From the NCBI GenBank assembly GCA_039714155.1, contig JBDLJX010000021.1, positions 1 through 34,072 on the forward strand: DNA of 34,072 bases. The letters run 5' to 3'. Source of the DNA: SZUA-186 sp039714155. Its GTDB lineage: Bacteria > Pseudomonadota > Gammaproteobacteria > UBA9214. How positions within the stretch are numbered: the first letter of the stretch is position 1; every line of letters starts with the position of its first letter. The position numbers and the translations under genes are program-made. Below are positions 22,743 through 31,157 of the stretch, in pieces. The notes beneath the pieces are model-generated. The model did no database searches. It was not told the origin of the DNA and saw nothing but the letters and a program-made list of their open reading frames with translations.

Positions 22743-23897
22743 TTACGGATACTGGACCGGGATGTCAGCCAGCCCGGTGGGCATGACCAGCAGGCGGTAA
22801 CCATGTTGCCATTGCATGACGTAGGTCTTCTTGGCCGTTTGCTTGCCGGTGTCATCAACTCGGTAATGCCCCAGCAACGAGCGGAATATCATGGAACGCA
22901 GCTGCTCGCGAATCGCGTCCCTGTCGAGGGACCCGGCAAGCCTGACCGCGGCTTCCAGTATCTGGCCAGCACCATAACCGTAAGCAGCATGGACTGCGGC
23001 ATTGTGGCCGTATTTCTGCTTGTAGCGGAAGGAGAAGTCATAGGCCAGCGGCATCTTGCCACTGCGCATCCATGAAATCGCGCCCATGATGCCCTCTGCG
23101 TCATCGCCCAGTTGCTTCCCGAACTCTGCCTGCGCCGGCCCGACAGTCAGCGCCATGATTTTCGGCTGCAGACCGGCCTGCCGGCTGGCGCGCACCAGCG
23201 CGACTGAATCATCAAAATAGGTACCACCCAGCATCACATCCGGGCTGGTCGCCTTGATGCGTTGCGCAATCCTGCCAAAATCCGTGCTGTCTTGTGGATA
23301 GGCCTCGTCGAATACCAGCTGCATGCCATGCTCTGCCACCATTGACCGCACACCGGCCGCGACCTCCTGCGGGAATTCGCTATCGGCATAAACCAGCGCA
23401 ATGCGCTGCAGGCCCTTTTCACTGGCCAGTTGCAGCGGCAATTGCATGTAATCATGTGCCGGCGCATCAATCTGGAAGATATTGCTGAAGCCCTGGTCCC
23501 AGATCGCACTGGAAGCAGCACCGGTTGCGACCATCGGGAAATTATGTTGCTCGGCTACACGACTCGCCGCCAGTGTTATATCAGACGAATACGGCCCGAG
23601 CAACAAGTCGACCTTGTCCTGCGTGATCAGCTTTTCATACAGCTCGGCACTCTTTTCCGGATCGGAGGCATCATCGTAAGAGACAATTTCCACCTTGCGG
23701 CCCAGCAAGGCTCCCCTTTCATTGACGTCATCGGCCCACATCCGGATGCCGTCAAGTTCGTCCTTGCCCAGCAGGGCATAATCGCCGGTCAATGAAATGG
23801 TAACACCGACCCTGATGGGCTCCGCAGCCTGGCTGAACTGCATAGAGAGCAACAGACAGAGTCCTGCCAGTGCAATACCGAGAATCCGACCTTGCAT
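22743..23897 (-). CDS. LivK-like periplasmic ligand-binding protein
   Basis: The 384-residue protein starts at the ATG at 23897, 6 bases after AGGAG; an ATG two codons earlier lies too close to that site. It has a signal peptide cleaved near FSQA-AEP and then the type I periplasmic binding fold (IRVGVTISLTGDYALLG; LLGPYSSDITLAAS; VATGAASSAIWDQGFSNIF), as in branched-chain amino acid/amide binding proteins. No permease or ATPase is nearby, so it may serve a distant transporter or act as a sensor. It directly follows mlaA. Confidence 0.85.
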   Translation of the reverse strand: MQGRILGIALAGLCLLLSMQFSQAAEPIRVGVTISLTGDYALLGKDELDGIRMWADDVNERGALLGRKVEIVSYDDASDPEKSAELYEKLITQDKVDLLLGPYSSDITLAASRVAEQHNFPMVATGAASSAIWDQGFSNIFQIDAPAHDYMQLPLQLASEKGLQRIALVYADSEFPQEVAAGVRSMVAEHGMQLVFDEAYPQDSTDFGRIAQRIKATSPDVMLGGTYFDDSVALVRASRQAGLQPKIMALTVGPAQAEFGKQLGDDAEGIMGAISWMRSGKMPLAYDFSFRYKQKYGHNAAVHAAYGYGAGQILEAAVRLAGSLDRDAIREQLRSMIFRSLLGHYRVDDTGKQTAKKTYVMQWQHGYRLLVMPTGLADIPVQYP

Positions 23898-23906
23898 CAG
23901 CATCTC

Positions 23907-24680
23907 CTACCTCTCTATATCCAGTTGGCGTTTGGTGGTATACAGCATGCGTACCCACTCATACTCGAACGGGGAGCCGGTCTCGTAGTAGCGGAACGAG
24001 ACGTTCGCACGGGTATCGATGGCTTCCAGGATCGTCCAGGTCCATTCCTGCCAGGTCTCCAGGTCCGTCGCCCAGTCGCGCACCTCGTTCCTGACATACC
24101 AGTCGACACCCAGGCCGACACCGTCACGCACCGAGGACGGCCCGAGGATTGGCAGTACCAGGTAAGGTCCACTGCCAACGCCCCAGACACCCAGGGTCTG
24201 GCCAAAGTCTTCCTCGTGATACGGGATACCCATGGGCGTCGCCCAGTCAAACAGCCCCAGGATACCGATGGTGGTATTTACCAGCAGGCGGGATGATGTA
24301 TCGAGAGCCTTGTAGCCGTCACCCTGCAGAATACTGTTCATCAGGGTCGAGATCTGCCGGAAATTGACAAAGAAGTTATGCAGTCCCTGCTCGGCGAAAC
24401 CCGGCAGTACGGCCTGGTAGGCACTGACTGCCGGCAGGAACACGTATTTATCGAACCGGTAATTGAACCGGTACATGGTGCGGTTGAAACCTTGCCAGGG
24501 GTCCGAACTGGTATCCGCCCGGGTAAAATCTTCCGGAACAATCCGGTCGGCCGAGAATACCGGCTCTTCTACCGTATCGCCAACCTGTACCGGCACGGTA
24601 CTGCAACCGGACAGCAGCAGAAATGCAGACAGCGCAAGTGCAGTCAGACCGGAGCGGAGAAATGCGGTGTTCAATATCAT
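23907..24680 (-). CDS. mlaA: MlaA (VacJ) outer-membrane lipoprotein
   Basis: The 257-residue protein has a lipoprotein signal with lipobox LLLSGC and the characteristic MlaA core: DPWQGFNRTMYRFNYRFDKYVFLP, NFFVNFRQISTLMN and GVGSGPYLVLPILGPSSVRD. MlaA removes misplaced phospholipids from the outer leaflet and hands them to MlaC. Other mla genes are not in the window. I start at the ATG at 24680, 13 bases after the preceding hydrolase gene; the binding-protein gene follows after a few bases. Confidence 0.93.
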   Translation of the reverse strand: MILNTAFLRSGLTALALSAFLLLSGCSTVPVQVGDTVEEPVFSADRIVPEDFTRADTSSDPWQGFNRTMYRFNYRFDKYVFLPAVSAYQAVLPGFAEQGLHNFFVNFRQISTLMNSILQGDGYKALDTSSRLLVNTTIGILGLFDWATPMGIPYHEEDFGQTLGVWGVGSGPYLVLPILGPSSVRDGVGLGVDWYVRNEVRDWATDLETWQEWTWTILEAIDTRANVSFRYYETGSPFEYEWVRMLYTTKRQLDIER

Positions 24681-24693
24681 GGGCTTAGCCTTG

Positions 24694-25974
24694 TTATTCC
24701 TTGAACACACTGATCATGTGATTGACGTTGTCGGGATAATCCATATTGCCGCAGTGTCCGCCCTTCGGATAAATCGTTGCCCGGTCACCGAACACCCGAC
24801 TGAAAAAGTCGATCTCGCCCGTCGCAAGGATCAGGTCATTCCGGTTGTGCATCACCTCGATCTTGTCCGCAGTACGCAGATAGTCCTCAATCGCCGTCAG
24901 ACTCATCTGCGCCACTATGTCACTACGTGACAGTGACGGCTCCCCGGTATGGTAAAAGGGGTAAAAATAGGCGTGAAAATAATCCGTAAAACCAAGCCGG
25001 TGCGCAACCGCGTTGAGATCTCCGGGCGAGGTATTTTCTGTATAGCGAATATTAGCCGGCTTGATAAAGCCAAAATCCGTCATCAGGTCCGACGTAAACG
25101 CCATGTTCGCCGAGGAGATCCGGAACGACGTACCGATCAGTGCAGCCAGTTCCTCATCCTTTGGCTGCAATACGTCATAGACCTTGTATAGAAAATCCTC
25201 ACTCAGTTTGACAGTATCCTCTTTCTTGTAGACTTCCGAAAAGGCACTGACAAGTTTATTGTAGAACTTGTCGAAGTTATCCACGCCACCGGGGATGTTC
25301 TCTATCATGCGGTCCAGCAACGAGATGGAGTTGTAAAGGTTGACCGGCGGGTTGATCAACAGCGCCTTTTTGAAATTGAAGACCTGCCGTTCCTCGTCAA
25401 GCAGGGTCACGAATGCCGTATTGAGCCCGCCCAGGCTGTAACCGGTAACGTAAAAGTTGGTCACCTCGACGCGGTCTTTGAGTGTTGTCCAGATCCGTTC
25501 CATAACCCGGTACAGGTCCTCGGCATCCTTGTAGACATGGCCCGGTACCGCGGTTTTCGAGCCGGCCACGACAAAATTCATGTAAGTCGGGGACGACAGT
25601 GCAATGATATGAAAGCCGGCCTGGTAAAAGGCCTTCGCCATGATGCGGTTCTTGCCGCCATCATGCGAACCGCCGGTCCCGGCAATCAGGAAGACCAGTG
25701 GCGCCGGCCCATCCTGTAACGCATAGGAATAGCGCAGCTTGTCGTCGTAGAAAAGATAATCCGGTGTTACCCGGTCTTCGAAAATCTTGATACTGCGTTT
25801 TTTCAGCGGAATCTTGTCCGGCAGGTCGGCGCGGTATTCTTCGGGGGTACCGACAACCGTGGCGACAAAGGGATCGTCGAAGGGATAATCGTAAGCCGCT
25901 GCGGGGGAGGCTGACAGCAGGACTGCAAGGGAACAGGCAAGCAGCGTCCGGAATAATCTGATTGTTGTTTTCAT
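24694..25974 (-). CDS. secreted alpha/beta-hydrolase-like protein
   Basis: The 426-residue protein starts ATG at 25974 (a GTG just upstream is possible). It has a signal peptide cleaved near SPAAA-YDY. The alpha/beta-hydrolase core shows an oxyanion-type IAGTGGSHDGG, the nucleophile elbow GYSLGG, a late Asp in HNRNDLIL and a His in GGHCGN. Substrate is unknown; the operon with mlaA and the divergent pqi genes suggests an envelope lipid or ester substrate. Confidence 0.82.
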   Translation of the reverse strand: MKTTIRLFRTLLACSLAVLLSASPAAAYDYPFDDPFVATVVGTPEEYRADLPDKIPLKKRSIKIFEDRVTPDYLFYDDKLRYSYALQDGPAPLVFLIAGTGGSHDGGKNRIMAKAFYQAGFHIIALSSPTYMNFVVAGSKTAVPGHVYKDAEDLYRVMERIWTTLKDRVEVTNFYVTGYSLGGLNTAFVTLLDEERQVFNFKKALLINPPVNLYNSISLLDRMIENIPGGVDNFDKFYNKLVSAFSEVYKKEDTVKLSEDFLYKVYDVLQPKDEELAALIGTSFRISSANMAFTSDLMTDFGFIKPANIRYTENTSPGDLNAVAHRLGFTDYFHAYFYPFYHTGEPSLSRSDIVAQMSLTAIEDYLRTADKIEVMHNRNDLILATGEIDFFSRVFGDRATIYPKGGHCGNMDYPDNVNHMISVFKE

Positions 25975-26054
25975 CACGTCGCGTTATCTGCCCAGGATGC
26001 AAGACGGCACAGCCGCCGAAAAAAGTGCATGCATGATGGGCAAATCCCTTATTA

Positions 26055-26100
26055 TTGTCAAACCTACAGGTTTGGTATATGTCAATTTATTCGGCATATA
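26055..26100. promoter_or_regulatory. candidate operator/promoter in the hydrolase-pqiA gap
   Basis: The 178-bp gap holds a perfect CAAACC-TACA-GGTTTG inverted repeat (26059-26074) and a TATATG/CATATA pair (26076-26081 with 26095-26100). A plus-strand -35-like TTGTCA (26055-26060) precedes TATATG by 15 bp. The arrangement looks like an operator overlapping a pqiA promoter. The binding factor is unknown. Confidence 0.4.
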
Positions 26101-26118
26101 CAGGAGAGGATGGCTTGC

Positions 26119-26151
26119 ATGAACCAACCGGCTGCGGCCGATACTGAATGA
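26119..26151 (+). other. possible 10-codon leader ORF before pqiA
   Basis: The strong ribosome site AGGAGAGG (26102-26109) is best spaced for an ATG at 26119, which opens a 10-residue frame (MNQPAAADTE) ending in TGA at 26149-26151, one base before the first pqiA ATG. pqiA itself has no comparable site, so coupled translation through this leader is plausible. It may equally be chance. Confidence 0.35.
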
Positions 26152-26152
26152 T

Positions 26153-26764
26153 ATGGAGCTTATGGCCTGTCACGAGTGCGACACCCTGCAGCGTGTGCCG
26201 GCACTGGCGCCGGGTGGTGTGGCCCGTTGTCAGTGCTGCAACACCACCCTGCTCCGCAACCCCAAAGGCGGCCTGGACCGCTCGATCGCCCTGCATATCA
26301 CCGCCCTGATGCTGCTGGTGCTGGCCAATGCCTTTCCGTTCCTGACGCTGGACATCTCCGGGCGTGAGGAAGCCACGACACTTTTTGGTGCATCCGTTGG
26401 CCTGTATCAGGCCGGCATGGGCGAACTGGCCGTGGTCGTACTGATAACCAGCATTCTCGGACCCGGCCTCATTATAACCAGCTCCCTGTATGTACTGCTG
26501 GCGATACGTTATAGAAAACCCCTGCCCGCCGTGCGCGCCATGCTGGCCTGGATCGGTCATCTGCAACCCTGGAGCATGCTGGATGTCTTCATGCTGGGTG
26601 TGCTGGTTTCATTTGTGAAACTGGCCGGCATGGCCACCATGCACATGGGCACTTCCCTGTTTGCCTTTGTATTGCTGATCTTCGTGTCCGCCGCGGCAAG
26701 CGCTTCATTCGAGCCGCCGCTGCTCTGGCAACGGCTTGGCATGCCGGCGAGGAAAGCATCATGA
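26153..26764 (+). CDS. pqiA: PqiA-family membrane protein, first half-unit
   Basis: The 203-residue protein has an N-terminal zinc ribbon (CHECD then CQCC, about 6-29) and four membrane helices, one PqiA unit. E. coli PqiA/YebS join two such units in one chain; here each is a separate gene. PqiA works with the PqiBC MCE system in envelope lipid transport. The start is either the ATG at 26153 or the one at 26162, which has GGAG close upstream. It overlaps the next gene as ATGA. Confidence 0.9.
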   Translation: MELMACHECDTLQRVPALAPGGVARCQCCNTTLLRNPKGGLDRSIALHITALMLLVLANAFPFLTLDISGREEATTLFGASVGLYQAGMGELAVVVLITSILGPGLIITSSLYVLLAIRYRKPLPAVRAMLAWIGHLQPWSMLDVFMLGVLVSFVKLAGMATMHMGTSLFAFVLLIFVSAAASASFEPPLLWQRLGMPARKAS

Positions 26765-27357
26765 GGGCCAGGGATCTGGGGCTGGCCAGCTGTCACACTT
26801 GTGGCCTGCTGTTGCGGTTAGCGGCAGGCAGCCACTCCCACTGCCCGCGCTGTTCCTCCGTCGTACACCAACGGTTTCCAAACAGCATCAACATGACCTG
26901 GGCACTGCTGATCTCTGCAATGGCCATGTACCTGCCGGCAAACATCTTCCCGGTCATGGCGGTGACCTCGCTGGGCAACACCCAGTCTGACACCATCATG
27001 AGCGGTGTCATCTATTTCCTGAAACACGGTGACTGGCCACTGGCCCTGATTATCTTTGTTGCCAGTGTACTGGTGCCGCTCCTGAAGATGCTGGCCCTGA
27101 CCTATCTGCTGGTATCGGTACAGCGCAAATCACCGCTACGCAAAAACCAGCGTACCAGCCTGTACCGCCTCACCGAACTGGTCGGACGCTGGTCAATGGT
27201 GGATGTCTTTGTCGTTGCCCTGCTGGTCGCACTGGTACAGGTAGGCGCACTGGCGACCATCGAACCCGGCATTGGCGCCATTGCCTTTGCAGCCGTTGTT
27301 ATACTCACCATGTTTGGTGCCATGAGTTTTGATCCGCGCCTGATCTGGGACCATTAG
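26761..27357 (+). CDS. pqiA: PqiA-family membrane protein, second half-unit
   Basis: The 198-residue protein repeats the design of the gene before it: a zinc ribbon (CHTCG then CPRCS, about 11-35) and four membrane helices, with the ANIFPVMAVTSLG and LKMLALTYLL segments typical of PqiA. It starts with an ATGA overlap and ends 15 bases before pqiB. The two half-units probably pair in the membrane to form the equivalent of one E. coli PqiA. Confidence 0.9.
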   Translation: MRARDLGLASCHTCGLLLRLAAGSHSHCPRCSSVVHQRFPNSINMTWALLISAMAMYLPANIFPVMAVTSLGNTQSDTIMSGVIYFLKHGDWPLALIIFVASVLVPLLKMLALTYLLVSVQRKSPLRKNQRTSLYRLTELVGRWSMVDVFVVALLVALVQVGALATIEPGIGAIAFAAVVILTMFGAMSFDPRLIWDH

Positions 27358-27372
27358 CATTCCAAGGAGACC

Positions 27373-29016
27373 ATGATGTCTGCCCCGAACGAGCCCATTG
27401 ATACCGACAACATTCCGGATGCCGTTGTCGACCTGGAGAGCAAGGGTTTCCCGGTTGTCTGGCTGCTGCCGCTGGTGGCGGTGCTGGTCGGTGGCTGGCT
27501 GATCTACAAGACCCTCTCCGAGAAAGGCCCCGAAATCACCATACTCTTCGAAACGGCAAGCGGTATCGAGGCCGGCAAAACCCGGATCAAGTACCGGGAT
27601 GTCACTGTCGGTGAAGTAAACGACATCAGCTTCTCCCATAATCTGACTGACGTACTGGTTACGGCCACCATGGAAGCCGGCGCCAGTCGCTACCTGACGG
27701 AAGAAACCCGCTTCTGGGTGGTACGCCCGCGGCTCGGTGTCGGGGAAATCAGCGGACTGGGTACGCTTGTGAGCGGTGCCTATATCGAAATGGAGCCGCA
27801 TGAATCAGGCAAGCCGCAACGGGAATTCAGGGGCCTGGAGACACCCCCGGTGGTTACCGCAGACAAGGAAGGTACCAGCTATCGTTTCCGTGCCCGGAAA
27901 CTCGGCTCACTCTCCGTTGGCTCCCCGATCTATTTCAAGCAGTTTAATGTTGGCGAGATCACCGATTACCAGCTGGCCGAGGACCACAGTTATGTAGACA
28001 TCGGATTCTTCATCTACGCACCGCATGACCAGTTCATCCGCGAGGGAACGCGCTTCTGGAACGCCGGTGGTATCAACGTTTCCATGAGCGCGCAGGGCAT
28101 CGAAGTCGAAATGGAATCACTTGCCTCGCTGCTGCAGGGTGGTATTGCCTATGAGACGCTCGAGCAGGCGGCCGGGACTCCGGTTGCGGCAGAGGGCACG
28201 GCCTTTCATCTGTATGACAACCATACCCAGAGCCTGGAGCAACCGATCACCATTACCCAAACCTTTGTCACCCGCTTCAGCGGCTCCGTCCGTGGCCTCA
28301 GCGTCGGCGCCCCGGTCGAGTTTCGAGGCATCCGGGTGGGCACGGTCAAGGCCATCGAGATCGGCAAGGATCCGAACCGGAAGGGCATCACCATTCCGGT
28401 CGTCCTCATCGATTTCGAGCCGCAGCGTATTGCCAGCTTCGTTGATATCGATGACACCAGCACCTCAGACCAAAGGCAGGAAGCGTTCGAAAGCGATATC
28501 GTGCAACGCGTTGAACACCAGATTATGAATCTGGGTCTGCGGGCACGCCTGCAGATCGGCAACCTGGTCACCGGGCAACTGTTTGTCGATCTCGATTTCT
28601 TCCCGGATGCCGACCCCGTCACGCTGGTCCAGCATGGGAAGTATCCGGAGATTCCCACGCTGCCCAATCCGCTCGAAGGCATCCTCTCCGGTATCAACAA
28701 GATCATCGACAAGCTGGAGCAGGCCAATATCGAGGAGACACTCACCAATCTGAATGAACTGATGGTCTCATCGAACAAACTGGTCAGCAGCCTGGGCCAG
28801 AATGCGCCGGCGCTGGCCGCGGAACTGCAGGCCACCATCGAGGAAGCCCATGGCACGCTGAGCTCGCTCAGGGAAATGGCTTCTACGGACGGCGAGATCG
28901 GCAATGAGCTATACAACGCACTCACGGAAATCACCGCGGCGGCACGTTCCATTCGAGTGATGTCCGAATACCTGGAACGGCATCCGGAAGCACTCATTAA
29001 AGGCAAGGGTAATTAA
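27373..29016 (+). CDS. pqiB: PqiB, MCE-domain lipid-transport protein
   Basis: The 547-residue protein has one N-terminal membrane helix (about 28-48, FPVVWLLPLVAVLVGGWLI) and three MCE domains (beginning near 55, 170 and 285, each with an ETASGIEAGKT-, GSPIYFKQFNVGEI- or GAPVEFRGIRVGTV-like start), then a helical C-terminal region (about 420-547). PqiB forms a hexameric tube across the periplasm. AGGAG precedes the ATG pair. pqiC follows closely. Confidence 0.94.
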   Translation: MMSAPNEPIDTDNIPDAVVDLESKGFPVVWLLPLVAVLVGGWLIYKTLSEKGPEITILFETASGIEAGKTRIKYRDVTVGEVNDISFSHNLTDVLVTATMEAGASRYLTEETRFWVVRPRLGVGEISGLGTLVSGAYIEMEPHESGKPQREFRGLETPPVVTADKEGTSYRFRARKLGSLSVGSPIYFKQFNVGEITDYQLAEDHSYVDIGFFIYAPHDQFIREGTRFWNAGGINVSMSAQGIEVEMESLASLLQGGIAYETLEQAAGTPVAAEGTAFHLYDNHTQSLEQPITITQTFVTRFSGSVRGLSVGAPVEFRGIRVGTVKAIEIGKDPNRKGITIPVVLIDFEPQRIASFVDIDDTSTSDQRQEAFESDIVQRVEHQIMNLGLRARLQIGNLVTGQLFVDLDFFPDADPVTLVQHGKYPEIPTLPNPLEGILSGINKIIDKLEQANIEETLTNLNELMVSSNKLVSSLGQNAPALAAELQATIEEAHGTLSSLREMASTDGEIGNELYNALTEITAAARSIRVMSEYLERHPEALIKGKGN

Positions 29017-29032
29017 TTCCCGGGGAATGATT

Positions 29033-29644
29033 ATGACAGGCAGAAACCTATCAGTAATACTTGCGCTGACACTCACCCTCGCCGGCTGTATCGGTTCGCC
29101 GACACGCCTGTCAGAATTCTACCTGCTGAGCCCTGACCCGGGACAAGCGGTCGCCGCCAGGGCAACAGCAACTGCGCCACTGTCGGTCGGTCTTGGACCA
29201 GTAAGCTTGCCGGAGATCTACGACCGCCCGCAAATCGTCACCCGCACCAGTACCAACCAGGTCAATCTTGCCGAGTTTGACCGCTGGGCTGGCGACCTCA
29301 ACAAGGAACTGAGCCGGACCCTGGCACAGAACCTGATGACACTTCTCAATACCGACAGCATCGCGCTGTATCCCTGGCCCGGACGTTACAAACCCGACTT
29401 CCAGGTCAGTATCCGGTTCTTCCGACTCGATGGTGAACTCAACAATGCCGCCAGTCTCGAGGGTGTCTGGCGCTTGCTGGACGGCAGCAAGGGGTGTGAA
29501 CTGGCCGCAGACCGCTTTCAGCTGCAGGAACAAACCAGCGGCCCGGGGTACCCGGAACTGGTGGATGCCATCAGTCGCGGTATTGCGCAGCTAAGCCAGG
29601 AAATCGCAGAACAGGTTGCCGCCGCCAGGCCGGGCTGTGAGTGA
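29033..29644 (+). CDS. pqiC: PqiC lipoprotein
   Basis: The 203-residue outer-membrane lipoprotein has lipobox LAGC and the DUF330/PqiC-type core: SEFYLLSPDP, GLGPVSLPEIYDRPQIVTR and FDRWAGDLNKELSRTLAQNL. PqiC anchors the PqiB tube at the outer membrane. The ATG at 29033 is preferred, with GGGGA 6 bases upstream; another in-frame ATG lies at 29027. It ends the pqi operon. Confidence 0.9.
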   Translation: MTGRNLSVILALTLTLAGCIGSPTRLSEFYLLSPDPGQAVAARATATAPLSVGLGPVSLPEIYDRPQIVTRTSTNQVNLAEFDRWAGDLNKELSRTLAQNLMTLLNTDSIALYPWPGRYKPDFQVSIRFFRLDGELNNAASLEGVWRLLDGSKGCELAADRFQLQEQTSGPGYPELVDAISRGIAQLSQEIAEQVAAARPGCE

Positions 29645-29689
29645 CAAGGCTGCAGGCACCCTACCCGTCCAGAACCTGCACGAGAGACT

Positions 29690-29725
29690 TAATGGCCATG
29701 GAATCCATGGAAGGACACGGAAATA
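29690..29725. repeat. partial copy of the CCACGGAATCCACG repeat
   Basis: AATGGCCATGGAATCCATGG continuing AAGGACACGGAAA is one arm of the palindrome at 21076-21158 with a few changes. The opposing arm is missing here. Confidence 0.55.
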
Positions 29726-29746
29726 TTTCTGTCATTACAAATTAGC

Positions 29747-29820
29747 GTAGGAGCGGCTTTAGCCGCGATAAGGCATTCGATATTCCGCCGCTGTGTAATC
29801 GCGAATGAATTCGCTCCTGC
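29747..29820. repeat. GTAGGAGC...GCTCCT palindromic repeat, copy 1
   Basis: This begins GTAGGAGCGGCTTTAGCCGC and ends ATCGCGAATGAATTCGCTCC-T. It has an internal GCGGCTTTAGCCGC hairpin and a terminal AGGAGC/GCTCCT pairing. It sits between convergent pqiC (+) and the DUF4136 gene (-). A second copy is at 33050-33119. Confidence 0.75.
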
Positions 29821-29829
29821 AGCCTGATG

Positions 29830-30378
29830 CTATTTATCCGGAAACTGCCTGAACATTTCGATTATCGCATACTCCAGCCGTTTACGCGCCGTGCCAGGCT
29901 CTTGCTGCTTTCTGATTTCCGCCCCGGCGACACCGACCCAGACCGGAACGCGCGTCGCGCCATCGATAAGCACAACAAGCAGTGCGCCTTTCGGTACATT
30001 CTGCAATGTCGGCAATGCTCTATCCGGATCTTCCCGCCATACAGGGTCGACCATATCGATCCCGGCCACGAAGAAAACCTGCAGATCCGGATCCGTACCG
30101 GCCAGTGTCATACCCCGTTTACCAAGCTCCCGGTCAACCTGCTTTTTTACCACACTGTCCGCGTCGAAGTCCGGTGGTTCCCACTGGCCGAATGGATCAT
30201 TAACAATCTGTGCACTTTCCAGCCAGGTATAGGTTTTATAGTTACTGAAGTCCGTACCGGGACGGGTCTTGCCGACGACCTCGATATCCGTGGTGTCCAC
30301 GGTAGCACAAGCCATCACCAGTACAGCCACGAACAGCACTACACATGACCTGCAGAACCTTGTTATATGTTCTATCAT
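29830..30378 (-). CDS. DUF4136-type lipoprotein
   Basis: The 182-residue protein has a signal sequence with lipobox VMACA, so it is lipid-anchored. The mature part has the DUF4136 pattern: DFSNYKTYTWLE, a central VKKQVDRELGKRGM helix and DPDLQVFF, with a C-terminal AIIEMFRQFP helix. Function is unknown for the family. It is 18 bases downstream of the PII-like gene on the same strand and may be cotranscribed with it. Confidence 0.82.
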   Translation of the reverse strand: MIEHITRFCRSCVVLFVAVLVMACATVDTTDIEVVGKTRPGTDFSNYKTYTWLESAQIVNDPFGQWEPPDFDADSVVKKQVDRELGKRGMTLAGTDPDLQVFFVAGIDMVDPVWREDPDRALPTLQNVPKGALLVVLIDGATRVPVWVGVAGAEIRKQQEPGTARKRLEYAIIEMFRQFPDK

Positions 30379-30396
30379 CGGGGTTCTATCACCGGT

Positions 30397-30780
30397 CTAG
30401 TCCTTTTCCTCTGGCACATCATCGGGCAACGTAAATGGTGAGGTTGCCGTCAATGGACCCAGCCAGATCGCCCCGCCACCGACACGACCAATATTCGCCT
30501 TGTGATAGATATAGTCGTACAGTTCATCGGCATCCGTGGCCGGCACGATCACATCCACCAGCCTGACCATGACAGGTTCGGGCAAGTCGCCGTACTTCGT
30601 CTTCGCATCTGCCAGCACGGCCAGTCCCAGGCAACCGACACTCTTTGCCCGGGTAATCTGTTTTTCATGCAGCAGCGCGCGCAGCAACGTTTTGTCACCG
30701 CCATCGTCGGGCAGGACGCAGCTGATGAGCTTGCAGTTTTCACGCGGTATCGACGGGTCGGGAATTTTTGGCTGCTTCAT
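30397..30780 (-). CDS. PII-like signalling protein, divergent
   Basis: The 127-residue protein has a ferredoxin-like alpha/beta layout resembling the PII superfamily (KLISCVLPDDGG strand, KTLLRALLHE helix, VMVRLVDVIVPATDADELYDYIYHKANIG). It lacks a recognisable uridylylation T-loop tyrosine. It starts with an ATGA overlap on the preceding PII-like gene, so both are made together with the DUF1538 protein. It probably reports on nucleotide or metabolite state to that membrane protein. Confidence 0.65.
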   Translation of the reverse strand: MKQPKIPDPSIPRENCKLISCVLPDDGGDKTLLRALLHEKQITRAKSVGCLGLAVLADAKTKYGDLPEPVMVRLVDVIVPATDADELYDYIYHKANIGRVGGGAIWLGPLTATSPFTLPDDVPEEKD

Positions 30781-31157
30781 GAGGCCTGCCCTGCATCCAT
30801 GTCCAGCCGCGCCCGCATGCTTTCCGGTATATAGGTGGAGACCTTCTCCAGCGGGGTAATATAGATAAACCCCCGCCCCGGCACATCCAGGCCACCTGCC
30901 CGGTACAGGGTGTCATACACCAGATCTCGCGTCTCGGAGGAAACCAGAATACTGATGATGTCCCTCCCCGCCTCGACGGCAACCCCCCACACCCCGAGAC
31001 GTTCCCGTAAACCGATACCTCTTGCCGTATGGCTGATTGCCCCGGCATTGGCGCCGATATCCCGCGCCGCCTTGAGTATTGCCCCGATGTGCCCCGGCTG
31101 TACGACACAGGTCAGCAGGGACACATCGGTCAGGTAGGTAATCTCTCGATCGCTCAT
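30777..31157 (-). CDS. PII-family signalling protein
   Basis: The 126-residue PII-like protein has the core strands and helices (VSLLTCVVQPGHIGAILKAARDIGA; ISILVSSETRDLVYDTLYRAGGL) and the C-terminal GRGFIYITPLEKVSTYIP segment. Classic GlnB uridylylation features are missing, so it is not a GlnB or GlnK. It overlaps the end of the DUF1538 gene as ATGA. Confidence 0.8.
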   Translation of the reverse strand: MSDREITYLTDVSLLTCVVQPGHIGAILKAARDIGANAGAISHTARGIGLRERLGVWGVAVEAGRDIISILVSSETRDLVYDTLYRAGGLDVPGRGFIYITPLEKVSTYIPESMRARLDMDAGQAS

